Below, piece by piece: positions 11,074 to 23,273 of a DNA stretch of 64,000 bases. Numbering within the stretch: the first letter of the stretch is position 1; the number at the start of each line of letters is the position of its first letter. The stretch comes from Aegilops tauschii subsp. strangulata. Taxonomy: Eukaryota; Streptophyta; Magnoliopsida; Poales; Poaceae. The position numbers and the translations under genes are program-made. The notes below the pieces were generated by a model. That model saw only the letters and a list, made by a program, of their open reading frames with translations, did not search any database and was not told the origin of the DNA. Where the stretch lies: positions 372,417,054-372,481,053 of the forward strand of contig NC_053041.3 of the NCBI RefSeq assembly GCF_002575655.3, read 5' to 3'.

Positions 11074-13619
11074 ACATCATAATTCCTTAGAACCTTTACT
11101 ATGCGCCACACCACATTGTCCATGCGGAAGAGAATGCCCGCTCTTGGCCTTGACCTGGACTTTTCGGACGTCACGAGGGCTAGGTAAATCAACTAAGGGT
11201 TGTGAGGGCGCGTGAGTAGAGGGGCGAGGAACGTGAGTACTTGGCGAGTGTCTCGGGAAGGCAGTAGTTAGGAGGCCGGTGTCTCCTCGGGCATCGTGGG
11301 AGAAGCAACGGTTGGACGCAGAGGTTCAATGCAAGTCCATGTGGCGTGCGAATAGGATAATGTTCAATGTTGTTAGAGCGTCGAGCACTACTGATGTGTT
11401 ATCACATCCCGTCCTAGCAACCGTAGGCCCCATAAAGGAGGAGCCTATGGTCAAATGCCTCTGAATGTCAATACAGTTGACATGACTAGGCACAGGTCCT
11501 ATGGAGGAGGAAACATAACAAATTAGACGATAATAGATGGAGATAGCGCATAGGGGCATGCTGCTATTTTCTTTGCAAGCGATAGTCCCATAGGCCGAAT
11601 TCCTGAAGTTTGAGTGGTTGACCTAGAATATTCAAGTTCGCTAGTGGAACATACCAAATAATCCCCATAACATAATGCATGTGAGAGGTAAACTTCAGTG
11701 GGAGAAAATGAATGGGGTTGACAATGCACTCCAATGTTCACTAAAACTTATGGGAAGGCCACCCAAGAATAGGAGAAAGAACCCCCTAACAGAAGAAGGA
11801 TGGGAGGAATGTTCTCAATAAGAAAGGAGTCGCCATGCATTGCTCTTTTTATGGGAAAGCATACCCCAATTAGAAAGACATGACAAGCCCATTTCATCTT
11901 AAATGCAAGCCCATTTCCCAAAAGATGAGGAATTTGAGGATTTTGTAGGTATTCTTGCATTATTATTGTTAGCGCAGTAACATGATGAAAATTAATTTGG
12001 GGGACATAATGCCACACCTAGTAAACCCTAGCTTTGATCGAACAAATGATTGTGACAACATGGTCTACAACTTGGGGCATGAGGTACTTACCTTGCTTAC
12101 CATTTTATGTACTAATTCATATTGTTTTTTCTCATTTGTCTTATTAATTTGAGCATATGAGAGAGGATAGTGAGCAATGTGAGACCACTAATCCAGAACT
12201 AGTGGAATCTAGTTTTGTAGCCACCACTAAAGACTCAATCCCTCAAAGCACTGCAACCAACACGGGGAGGATATGAGGAAGAGTCATGCCAAGTGGAGAG
12301 GGTGTAGGACAAGCCGTAGGAGAGTCGGAAACAGGCTAGCAAAGCATCAAAGATGAGGCAATCGCAAGTTCATATGCTAGTAAAGGAAACAAAAGAGCAA
12401 GAACATAAAGTATCAAAACCTATCAACAACTCACACTAGCATTACACATCACTGACATAAGCCATGTCCTGGGTTCCAATCCTAGGGGCCAATTTTTTTA
12501 ATTCATGTTCATTTTCATTTGCACTCAAGTGATTTCATGTTCAAGGAGAAAATCCAAAAACTTGTATTTTCCAGTCACATTATGTCAACTTGGCCCTTGT
12601 CATCTAGCATAAGAAAAACAACAACACCTAGGTCATGTTTTCATCTTCAGTTCTAGTTTGTAGTGACACATATATTAACGACATTGCATCATAATTCAAC
12701 AAATAATATGATAAGGTAATAAAGGTTCACTTCAGTAGGCAAAAAAGATAATTCGTAAGTTACAAACTATTAGTATATTTTCCCAACATTATTACAAAGG
12801 GCTAAAAGTTCACTCTGCTTATACACAAAGCTTAATCTTCATACGAGTGATCAAAAACTACACTCACAAGCAACCCTTTTTCATCAATACAACTAGAGCA
12901 TACCTGATTGCAATAGAACATAAAATAAATACTAAAACCATTTTCTTTCCTGACCTTTATTTAATATGCTTCTTGTGATTCACAATCATTACCTTTCTTT
13001 CTTCCTTGATGCTAGCAATTGCACGCTCCTTTTAAACCACACACTTCTATAGCATAAGATTTTCATCAGGAACCTTACATACTGTAGTTCTTTCCCTTCC
13101 CTCCCATTCTTCATGCACCCATTTCATTTCCAATATTGGTACCCATACATAACCTTGAAAAAAAACTCAAATGGCATCTCAATGAATTTAATAAACCATG
13201 TTGGAAAACTACGTGAAATAGTATAATTTTGTTATCCACCGTGCACTTTTCTAGTTTCCAGTAACCCAATAAGGGCAACTCAGACATATGTGACCAAAAT
13301 GAAAATCCTTCCTTGCAAACTCTATCTAGTAGGCTTAGTATCTACCCACAAGTTTCCTTTCTCTGTGTCCCAATGAACTCGGCATCATACTCAAACTGGA
13401 GCATTCCTAGTCAAAATCAGGGAGGATTTCATTCTCCTAAAATTCTTCCATTCATCAATTTTTGTCAATGGTGCTCGAGTTAATTGAGATTTATGAGAGA
13501 AAAGCACTCCGTTGGCGGGGGGAGGGGGTACTTTTTACAACTTGTTCAAATGCTCATATATTTCTTATTTAGGGGCAACTCCAACATGTATCTTTTAGAT
13601 TCTTGTTTTTCACTAGTTT
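11074..13619. other. 2.5 kb with no recognised gene or element
   Basis: AT-rich sequence with many stops in all frames. One short stretch, 11101-11183, reads ALGLDLDFSDVTRAR and then GGTAAATC, which could be the end of an exon with a splice donor, but it is too short to assign. No transposon terminus is recognised. It continues the 6131-6184 host sequence. Confidence 0.5.
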
Positions 13620-14160
13620 TGTTTATAAAATAAAACTACAAAAAAATATGGAATTGAGGTTGCCACAAATGCTTCATCTTTATAATGTCTTTCTTGAAAA
13701 TAATGGATCGGAAAATTGTGCTCAATTGTTAGAATAAGAATTCAATAAAATGTTTGGCATAAATTCCTTGAATGATAAGCATGATTGCAATGTTGTTAGT
13801 ATGCTTGCTATGAATATCCATGATACTAATGATGATTGCACTAGCCATGATAAAATCTATGAACAAAGGGTCTCTTATAAGCATGCCAATTATTGTGGTG
13901 AGCATAGATCTTGTGCAAACATGCCAATAAGCGATGATAGATTTTGTAAAAGCATAAATATGAAAAAACCCAGTGGTTGCTTAAGATGCTATATGAGTAT
14001 GCTAGAGAATTATGTTCCCTTCTTCCCATTACTTGTGAAATTTGCAATGAAGGTGGTCATCTTCATTTTCAATGCATACAATTTTATTATAGAATTGTGA
14101 TGATATGATCACCCTTGAGCATTATAATGAAATTAGTCTATTTTTGGGGTATGAAGAAGT
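13620..14160 (+). pseudogene. gag: Gypsy gag remnant with CCHC zinc knuckle
   Basis: Open from 13750 (MFGINSLNDKHDCNVVSM...) after an upstream frame reading LPQMLHLYNVFLENNGSENC. Around 14027-14099 another frame reads CEICNEGGHLHFQC, a perfect C-x2-C-x4-H-x4-C zinc knuckle that in retroelement gag binds RNA. The frame change between the parts shows decay. It resembles Athila-type elements, and the CACTA terminus at 14167 is inserted in it. Confidence 0.6.
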
Positions 14161-14166
14161 AGCACA

Positions 14167-14910
14167 CACTGGTACAACGAGGTGCTATACAAACGGTTTT
14201 AAACCCCCTTCCGAGACGGCATTTGGAACCGTCGCCTAGTGAGTGACTAAGATAGGGGGTCCTTCCCACATGACCCGGAAACCGTCGGTGAGCCCTCCTA
14301 GCACACACGCTCGGCAAAATGAGGCCATGTGCGACCGGCGAGTGATCAAATATGGTTATACGTATAGTAGTGCTCAAAAAATGCAATTATACAGGCGAAA
14401 TCGTTTCCGGTCGTAAGTACATCCCACACAGCAGTCCCCACTAAACGTTTCCGTTCGTATGTACATTCCACGCAGTCAATCCAAGGAATATGTTTCCGTT
14501 AGTATGTACATCCCACAGAGTTAATCCAAGAAGTACGTTTCCGTTCGCATATACATCCCACACAGTCACTCCAAGGAAAATGTTTCCATTCGCAGGTACA
14601 TCACACCCAATTTTCTCCATTAAATCATTTGTGATAGCATTGCCATTTTACACGATATTAACAATTTGTGTTATTTAATGCATCACACACGGTGCATAGA
14701 AGAAACTGTGTGGCAAAGGTTGTCCATCACACACACTTTTTATGTGATAATCGTTTGCGCAAGGTGGCCTAATGTAAACAGTTTTCAAGAGGATGTCGTG
14801 TGTGATTGTTCATTGAACCAACACGGTTTATTCCTAGAAACTGTGTGCGTTGCCTGAGGTCATCGCCCACGGTGTTTGCTCAATAACGGTTTGTAATAGA
14901 AAAACCCAAT
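14167..14910 (-). repeat. 3'-type CACTA terminus with subterminal repeats
   Basis: After the terminal 22 bases come AAACGGTTTTAAACCCC and repeated units such as ACATCCCACACAGTCA and ACGTTTCCGTTCG (14400-14600), then CACACGGTGCATAGAAG-type units to about 14900. The whole block is the reverse complement of 43530-44170 and 56430-57073, apart from scattered differences. Confidence 0.85.
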
Positions 14911-15743
14911 TAGCAGGCTAATTGGACTACTATTAATAATCCATTTATTAATCTAATTGACATTTTATTAAGCACAAAATATATTTCATTTCCATATTAA
15001 GGAAGCAAGATTTCATAATTGAAATACATCAGAGTACAACATCATCAAGTTTTACATGCAACATCTACAACCTTTCAAAATTAGCATCATAGATGGAACA
15101 TCGAGAGATGAATCTCATCTGGAAAACTGCTGAAGCGGAAGGCGAATATTGAGCCTTCATTGATGTTGAAGGTCTTTGCAACTTTAGGCCAGTGCCTGGC
15201 CATCCATCCTTCGTCCTCTTCGGGAACACTTCAATATTGAACCGTGGGTTTTGTATGAAAACCCTCCTCACCTCCTGACCATACAGTTGGTTTGAGAGGT
15301 AATCATCAGTGAACCACTTCGGAAAGGCCTGAAAATAAGGATATGCATAAATATCTTCTCCAGATTTGAAATGGCGCAAAGGAATTAAAAAGACTAGGTA
15401 TAACAGTTAGTACCATCCCGTAGTGAACTGATGTCTTCTTGATTGTGCAGACAAAGATCTTGTTGTTTTTTGTCGCTAATTTCTTTATCGTAACAATCTT
15501 TCGGAGTGTCTTGACTTGACTGATATTAATGGACAACTCATTTCCACATATGCAAAAAGGGTCAAGCAGTGGGTCAAAACCTCTGACAGCAGGACCTACA
15601 TGTGCAAGACCAAATTGTTGATAACCTAATATTTAAAAACAAGAAGTGGAAAGGTGTGTTATTAACAACATGCCTAATATTTAAAAACAAGCAAACGTAG
15701 TCTTTCAAACTTGTATTGTGCAGGTCTAAGTACCCTAGTTATT

Positions 15744-16187
15744 GGCCCTGTTTGGATCCATGGGTTAGAGTTAGTTTGAGCTAGTTTTGGCTCAAATAGC
15801 CCTAAAGTATCCAAACATGAGGGCTAGTTTGAGCTAGTTGCGTCAAACCCACCCAAAACAACTATCCCACCCAGGAGGTGCTGATTGGGGCTAGTTCTCC
15901 TAGTGCATTTATTGTCAATCTAACACTATCATCTAAACACCTCTTTGGCTCAAGTTAGTTCAGGGTTAGTCATTGTTGAGTATCATTGTTATTTAGGAAA
16001 CATAGGATAGTGTAGGATTTATTCTACCTTGACTTGTACTCCAAGATGACCATGTACTCCTATATAAATGCCCACGAGGCTCAAGCAATACAATCAACTA
16101 TTCCACCAATCTCTCTCTCCTTTTTAACTGTCATGAGCTAGAAACTAACTCTAACCCGTAGCTAAGTTAGAGTATCCAAACAATGCC
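15744..16187. mobile_element. MITE with GGCCCTGTTTGGAT-type inverted ends
   Basis: Left end GGCCCTGTTTGGATCCATGG; reverse complement of the right end GGCATTGTTTGGATACTCTA. ATT flanks both sides (15741-15743 and 16188-16190). It lies in the large intron of the B3 gene. Superfamily (PIF/Harbinger or hAT) is not certain. A short solo LTR is nested in it. Confidence 0.75.
15974..16129 (+). mobile_element. 156-bp solo LTR nested in the MITE
   Basis: TGTTGAGTATCATTG... to TTTTTAACT is flanked on both sides by GTCAT (15969-15973, 16130-16134). It contains CTATATAAATG (TATA-like) and a pyrimidine-rich 3' end. Size and structure fit a short-LTR copia or TRIM element. The last bases are ACT, where CA is expected. 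Confidence 0.7.
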
Positions 16188-16220
16188 ATTGTTAAATCAA
16201 ATGGAAAGGCGTGTTCAATA

Positions 16221-16466
16221 TTCCCTCTGATCCTTTTTACTCTGCATATAAGAATAGTCTGAAGTCAAACTTCATAAAGTTTGACCTTATTTATATGAAA
16301 AATATCAACATCTAGCATGCTAAAGTTATACAATATGAAAATTTAAGCCGTGACACATTTATTTCATATTGTGAATGTTGGTATTTTGTTCCATAAAGTT
16401 GGTCAAACTTTAAGAGGCCTGACTTTAGACAAATCTTATATGCGAACTAAAAAGATTCGGAGGGAG
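16221..16466. mobile_element. Stowaway (Tc1/Mariner) MITE
   Basis: Right end reversed reads CTCCCTCCGAATCTTTTTAG, left end TTCCCTCTGATCCTTTTTAC. TA flanks both sides (16219-16220, 16467-16468). 246 bp, AT-rich, in the B3 gene intron. Confidence 0.88.
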
Positions 16467-16871
16467 TACAACATGCTTAACAACAACCAAATATAGTCAT
16501 CCATAGAGCTATTGTTAAATTTGGTATTGATGAAATTGAACTGCACAGTTCATACTAGCACATATAGAACATCACACTGTTAATAACTGAAATAAAAAAG
16601 GCATACTACGAGCAACAATAGATGGCAGTTGAAACTTGACATATGCTAACTGCAAACAACCGAACAACCATAAACCATAGAAATAAACAAGGCGTAATGC
16701 AAACAACCTAATATAGATATAAATATTGGATAGGTTCTCACTACAAAAGGGGTTCGAGAAAACAAATCATGGGTTCCCTCACTTGTCACAGATTGGCTCC
16801 TCCTCGTGGTCGCCATCGATGAGGTCTGACTTGCCAACTAAGGATCCCAGGCCAGCGTCGCAGAACGTGTC

Positions 16872-17352
16872 TGAGGGAGTCCTGGATTAAGGGGTCCTCG
16901 GGCGTCCGACCTGTTATACATGGGCCGGACTGATGGGCCGTGAAGATACGAAGACTGAAGACTCTCTCCCGTGTCCGGTGGGACTCTCCTTGACGTGGAA
17001 GGCAAGCTTGGCGGCCAAATATGAAGATTGCGTTCTGTGTAACCGACCTTATGTAACCCTAGATCCCTCCGGTGTCTATAAAAACTAGAGGGCTAGGTCC
17101 GTAGAGGCCAATCATGATAATCATAGTCATGCAGGCTAGACTTCTAGGGTTTTATCCACTACGATCTTGAGGTAGATCAACTCTTGTAATACTCATATTC
17201 ATCAAGATCAATCAAGCAGGAAGTAGGGTATTACCTCCATAGAGAGGGCCCGAACCTGGGTAAACATTGTGTCCCTTGTCTCCTGTTACCATCGATCCTA
17301 GACGCACAGTTCGGGACCCCCTACCCGAGATCCACCGGTTTTGACACCGACA
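16872..17352 (+). repeat. Left LTR of the 10-kb gypsy element, followed by primer-binding site
   Basis: TGAGGGAGTCCTGG to TTTTGACACCGACA, 481 bp. The next bases, TTGGTGCTTTCATTGAGAG (17353-17371), are at the primer-binding position. CTATAAAAACTAG near 17077 is the likely LTR TATA box. Confidence 0.9.
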
Positions 17353-17399
17353 TTGGTGCTTTCATTGAGAGTTCCGCTGTGACGTCGAAGATAGGGCTG

Positions 17400-18580
17400 A
17401 TGGCTCGCCTTATTGTCAAGGATAATATCACCTCCGGAGGAGCCCTGGCTCCGGGCCAAACCCTCTGACTTGGCGGCTTTACCATGACCGCCTGTTCGAC
17501 CGTTAAGCCGACGATGACCTCTCGGGTCATCGAAAATCTTCTCCGCGTTAACTCCAAATACTCCAAACAGATGGATCCGACGGAGCTATCGTCTTTAAAC
17601 GAACTCCTAGATCACATCGCCACCTTGGGGGTCGCTGCAGACTACGATCGGGTTGGGATTAAACCCGACCAGAGAGAAATCAAATCTCCGCCGATCACAT
17701 ATCAGATAGCGGTAGTGGAGGAGCAAGACAATAACTCTTCCTCTATGTGGAGGATGAACTATGTTCGGATTTCCGAGCTCAAGGAGCCGGATACCTGTCC
17801 GAGGAACGACGTGCCTGCCCCCCAAACCTAGAATCGGACGATGGGCCTAAAACATCAGTTGATATCCCGGAGTTCGAACCATTAAGTTTGGAAGATTTAC
17901 AAACTCCGGATCCCAAATTGGGTCAGGGTTCAGATTTAAAACCACCCACCCAGCTATACGCGATCTTATGCACATACGACAGCAGTCCTAGGAAACGGTC
18001 CATCACTTTTGGGCCAGATTCCTCCTTGTCAAAGACAGGATTAAAGATTGCCGTGATGAAGACACGATCTCGGTATTTTGCAACAATTGCACGGACGAAG
18101 GAATCCTCAACGCCATCAACCGCCGTAGCGTATTACACTTCGCTGACTTGGCAAGCATAGTACAGAAGTACTGCGCAATGGAAAGCGCCTGGAAAACCCA
18201 GGCAGCTCGTTGGGAACCACCGGTTTCAACTCAGCCCTTCGTCCGAGCAAAAGGACGCACCCTCGTGGTGCGCCCGACCCAATAGTAAAGAAATCAAAGC
18301 CCATTATGGGGCGTGGAACTGTTCTGGAGGGATGGCTCGATAGGCCATGCAAAATACATACAACACTGGATACCACACCAACCCATAGCCTTAGAGCATG
18401 TTGGATACTCCGGCAAGTGGCCAAGAGCGGCGAAGATCTCCTCACCAAAAACACCCCAGAACAACACACCCCGGAAGACGACGACCTCAGAGTAATGACG
18501 GTCTTTGAGACCTTTGCTTCAAAAAATCAGTGGAAAAGGGCACTCCGCGACCTCGCTGAAGTCTGCCAAGTCGCAGCAAT
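17400..18580 (+). pseudogene. gag: Degraded gag of the 10-kb gypsy element
   Basis: Starts MARLIVKDNITSGGALAPG at 17400; a TGA at 17466-17468 (from CGA by C to T) breaks it, then 17484-17831 stays open (PTELSSLNELLDHIATLGV). Further fragments at 17747-18160 and 18210 onward are in shifted frames. The usual nucleocapsid CCHC is not evident, and a compact gag points to internal loss. Confidence 0.6.
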
Positions 18581-21500
18581 AGACCCGTGGAACGACACGG
18601 CCATCACTTTCAATGTCGATGACGAACCAAAATTCAGTACAGTCCAGGCACCAGCCGCCTTGGTCCTTAGTCCAATTGTGGACGACTTTCGGCTCACCAA
18701 AGTGCTCATGGATGCGGCAGCGGACTAAACGTCATCTATGAGGACACACTCATAAAAATGGAAATAGGTAGGAGCTGCATTGAGCAAAGTAGCACGACCT
18801 TCTGGGGAATCATTCCCAGTCGGGAGGCGCGATGCGCGGGAAAAATCACGCTCGACGTGGTATTCGGTACGCCGGAGAATTATCGGTCCGAAGAGATAAC
18901 CTTCCAAGTGGGCCCTTTCAACAGTGGATATCACGCCCTACTGGGGTGAGACGCATTCACACGCTTCCACGTTATACCTCATTACGGGTACATGAACTCA
19001 AGATGCTCGGGCCCAATGGCACCATCACTCTTGCCAGTGATCCAGACATAGCACTACGCGCCGAAAATAAAACCGCATCCCTGGCCCTCGAGGCATTGTC
19101 TGAAGCCCTCGCGGCCGAAGAGCTGACCGCACTGCGCTCCACTGTGGATAGGGATGACGTAATTCTGGACAAGCGACCCAAATCCACCTCCTTCAAACCA
19201 GCAGATGAAATAGTCAAACTTCTAGTCCACCCGACGGACCCCAAGAAGACAGCATCCATCAGGGCACAACTCGACCCAACGGTCGATGCCGCGCTACGAG
19301 AGTTCCTGCGCGAGAACTGGGACATATTCACCTGGCACCCTTCTGATATGCCAGGAATCCCACGCAGGTTGGCCGAACACAGCCTCAATATCTTAAAGGG
19401 ATATAAACCGGTCAAACAAACACTGCGGCGTTTTTCCGAACCCAAACGACAAGCTATGGGAGAAGAGCTAGCCAAGTTACTCGAAGCCGGATTCGTCAGA
19501 GAAATAAAACACCCGGACTAGCTAGCAAACCTAGTAATGGTACCAAAGAAGGATAAATCCTGGCGCCTATGCGTCGATTTCAAAGACCTCAACAAGGCTT
19601 ACCCCAAGGATCCCTTCCCCCTCCCTCACATCGATTAATTATTGACGCAACCGCATGACACGACTCACTGTATTTCCTCGACGCGTACTCCGGATACCAT
19701 CAAATAAAGATGAAGGAGTCCGATCAAGCCGCAACGGCATTCATTACCTCAGATGGGCCTTTCTGCTTCAACACTATGCCTTTCAGGCTAAAAAATGCTG
19801 GCGCAACCTACCAACGCATGATTCAAACATGCCTAGAGAAACAAATCGGCAAGACAGTTCAAGCATATGTGGATGACATCGTCATCAAAACCAGGCACAT
19901 CGAGTCATTGATAGACGATCTACGTCTTACATTAGATAACCTTCGTACATATGACATCAAGCTCAACCCTGAAAAGTGCGTTTTCGGCGTCCCCGCTGGA
20001 AAACTACTGGGCTTCATTGTTTCCAATAGAGGAATTGAGGCAAATCTAGCCAAAATCCGAGCTTTGTCACAATTGGCTACGCCAACAGACCTTAAACGGG
20101 TCCAAAAACTTGCGGGATGCATGGTAGCTTTAAGCCGCTTTATCTCCAGATATGGAGAAAAAGCATTGCCACTCTACCGCCTTCTCCGACGCACCGACCA
20201 CTTCGAGTGGACGGATGCGGCAATGGCCGGACTGGAGGAAATAAAGGCCCTTTTATCGAGCAACCCAATCCTGGCCGCACCGAACGTCGGCGAACCCATG
20301 TTATTATACATATCGGCAACACACCAGGTGGTGAGTGCCGTGCTCGTCGTCGAGCGAGAGCAGGACGGACACAAGTTCCCACTCCAGAAACCGGTATACT
20401 ATGTATCCACAGTCCTCACACCATGCAAATCCCGGTACCCTCACTACCAAAAAAAGCATACGCGGTCTTCATGGCATCCCGGAAGCTACGGCACTACTTT
20501 CAAGAGTGCTCAATCACGGTGGCCTCCGAAGTACCACTCAATGACATAATAAACAACCGCGATGCGCAGGCCGGATTGCTAAGTGGGCCATTGAGCTCCT
20601 TCCATTTGACATAACATACAAACCGCGCCGGGCCATCAAATCCCAAGTACTGGCTGACTTTGTCGCCGAATGGACAGAGGCCGAACTCCCTAAAGATTAC
20701 GACACGTATTCCAACTGAGTTATGTACTTCGATGGTTCCAAAATGCTGGCAGGGTTAGGGGCGGGCGTTGTCCTAACATCCCCCACTGGAGACGTAGTTC
20801 AGTACGTACTCCAAATATTATACACAAACTCCAACAATGCAGCCGAATATGAGGCCTTGTTGCATGGGCTTTGGATGGCTGTCTCCATGGGCATACAACG
20901 CTTGGAGGTGCGCGGGGACTCAAACCTCACAATATCTCAAATAAATGGAGATTTCGATGCCAAAGATCCAAAAATGGCAGCTTACCGCAACGCTGTTCTT
21001 AAAATATCAGCCCGTTTCGAGGGGCTCGAGTTTCATCATGTGGCTCGAGAAAGTAATCAAGCGGAGGATGTCCTTGCTCGCATCGGCGCCAAGCACGACC
21101 CCGTCCCACCTAACAAGCCGTCCGTGGTGTGGCAAGGGGAGAGCAGCAATAACAGTCCGGACCCAACTATATCCTCAGATGCCGAACACACCGATATCAT
21201 CGGGGGCTTAACCACCGAAATAACACCGTCGGCCCCATGGACCGAACCCTTCTTGGCCTACCTTAATAGGCGAGAACTCCTTGAGGATCAGAATGAGGCT
21301 CGCCGCATTTTCTGGCGCTCTAAAGCATACAAGGTCCACGATGGAGAACTCTACAAGAAAAGCGCTACCGGAGTACTCCAAAGATGTATCTCCGAGGAAG
21401 AGGGGCGGCAGCTCTTGGCTGAAATTCATGCCGGTCTCGGTGGTCACCATGCCGCGGCTCGGGCCTTGTAAGGAAGGCTTTCTGTACAGGTTTCTATTGG

Positions 21501-22469
21501 CCGGCGGCCCGAGCAGACGCACAGGACCTTGTCCAACGTTGCGTCGGACGCCAGCTTTTCGCCAACCAGAGCCATATGCCACCCACCACTCTGCAAACAA
21601 TCCCCATCACTTGGCCTTTCGTAGTCTGGGGGCTCGATATGGTTGGACCCCTTAAAGGAGGAAGCCATAAGAAAAAAATAGCTGCTGGTCATGGTGGATA
21701 AATTCACTAAGTGGATAGAGGCCAAACCAGTTAAAACGGCCGAAGCCGGACCAGTGATAGACTTTATATCCGGCGTTGTACACCGTTATGGTGTCCCACA
21801 CAGCATCATCACCGATAACGGCTCCAATTTCACAGCCGATGAGGTGAAAAACAGGTGCGCCAATCTGGGCATTAAGTTCGATTACGCCTCCGTCTATCAC
21901 CCGCAAACAAACGGTCAAGTCTAACGAGCCAATGGTCTTATTATGAGCGGCATCAAACCTAGACTGGTGCGGTCTTTGAAAGAATCAGACAAGCACTGAG
22001 TTGAGGAGCTCGACTCTGAACTCTGGGGGCTGCGGACCACGCCCAATCACACTATCGAATATACACCCTTCTTCATGGTGTATGGTGTAGAGGCTGTGTT
22101 ACCTTGCGACATTATTCATGACTCACCTCGAGTGCGCATGTACAAAGAGAGAGAGGCCGAGCTTGATCGGCAGGACAGCTTAGATGCCCTGGAGGAGGAC
22201 CGCGACATTGCACAAGCCCGTTCCGCATTTTATCAACAGCAGGCTCGCAGGTACCAAAGCAGAGAGTGCGGGCCAAGACTTATAATGTTGGCAAACTTGT
22301 TCTACGCCTGCCGGAGAAGAAAAAGGACAAACTCAAGCCCAAGTGGGAGCGTCCCTTCATCATTTACGAAGTTCTCACTGGAGGAGCATACTGCCTGCGT
22401 GATGTGTCAGACAATCACCTAGAGCCGAACCCCTGGAACGCGGCCAGACTCCGAAGATTCTATGCCTAG
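18580..22469 (+). pseudogene. pol: Broken pol (protease, RT, RNase H, integrase) of the 10-kb gypsy element
   Basis: Protease region: VLMD followed by AAAD near 18705-18725; a single missing G destroys the expected DGGS-type active site and shifts the frame. TGA at 18948-18950 interrupts the next part. Reverse transcriptase: 19540-19640 (MVPKKDKSWRLCVDFKDLNK) and 19710-20549 with YVDD at about 19866-19877. RNase H: 20722 onward (MYFDGSKMLAGLGAG, AEYEALL, GDSNL). Integrase: zinc-binding part near 21340-21470, core 21691-21924 (DKFTKWIEAKP, ITDNGSNFT), C-terminal part 22075-22469 ending at WNAARLRRFYA. RT copies RNA to DNA, RNase H removes RNA, integrase inserts the copy. Confidence 0.9.
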
Positions 22470-23270
22470 GGCCAAACTCTTTGTTCGTCTCCTTCTCCCT
22501 ATTGTTTCCATTACTTTTTCCTCTTTTTTCGCTTTTTCCGTTTTAGCCTTAAAGCTTTTCATGCGGCTAAACCGTGCGCTTGTGACATACAAAGAGTCAA
22601 TTATACCTGGGGGCTTCTTTGACAGAAGCTTATTATTGTTATTTTTCGAGCATCAAGCTCATCACATATGCGCGTTTTCCCCATATGTACCTTTTCTTCG
22701 CCATTATATGCATCGATATGACTTAAGTTTTCGCCAAGCTTGGTTGCCTGGCTCCTGTGCTTATGCCCTATGTTCCCGTTAGTTCGGCTAGGGCATAAAG
22801 GGAGCACCTCTGCGATTGTTACTGCCGGGTCATCCAGATGTGTACCTCGGACTGGGTGAAGTCGAAAGCTAGTGTTCTTAAGGGAATATTCGGTCGGCGA
22901 ACTAAACATGTTTTTACAGTCATTAAAATATGAACCCCCAGATGTTGAATATACTGTGATTTTTCAATCACAGTTCGGACGTGCACATTAACGCATGTAC
23001 ACCCAGGGAAAGGAACCCCTAACGGAACTATTCTCTCTGGAAGATGTTTCTTACAATCACAATGTAATATAACATAGTTAGCCGGATACAACTTGTCTGT
23101 TCAAGCAACTATGACCCCTACGCCTGGTTTCCACGCATACCCTGGTATATTTTGCCGCTCAGGTATTCAGAAACACTCTGCACCTTCGGGTCCAGAGGTC
23201 GAAGCAAAAAGGTCTGCCATGACAATCGCTTTACAATCCGGCTAGGGACAAATACGTCAAGGAAAGTACA
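22470..23270. other. Spacer between pol and the antisense gene
   Basis: T-rich at 22490-22560, then mixed sequence without a convincing gene on either strand. Confidence 0.5.
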
Positions 23271-23273
23271 TAG

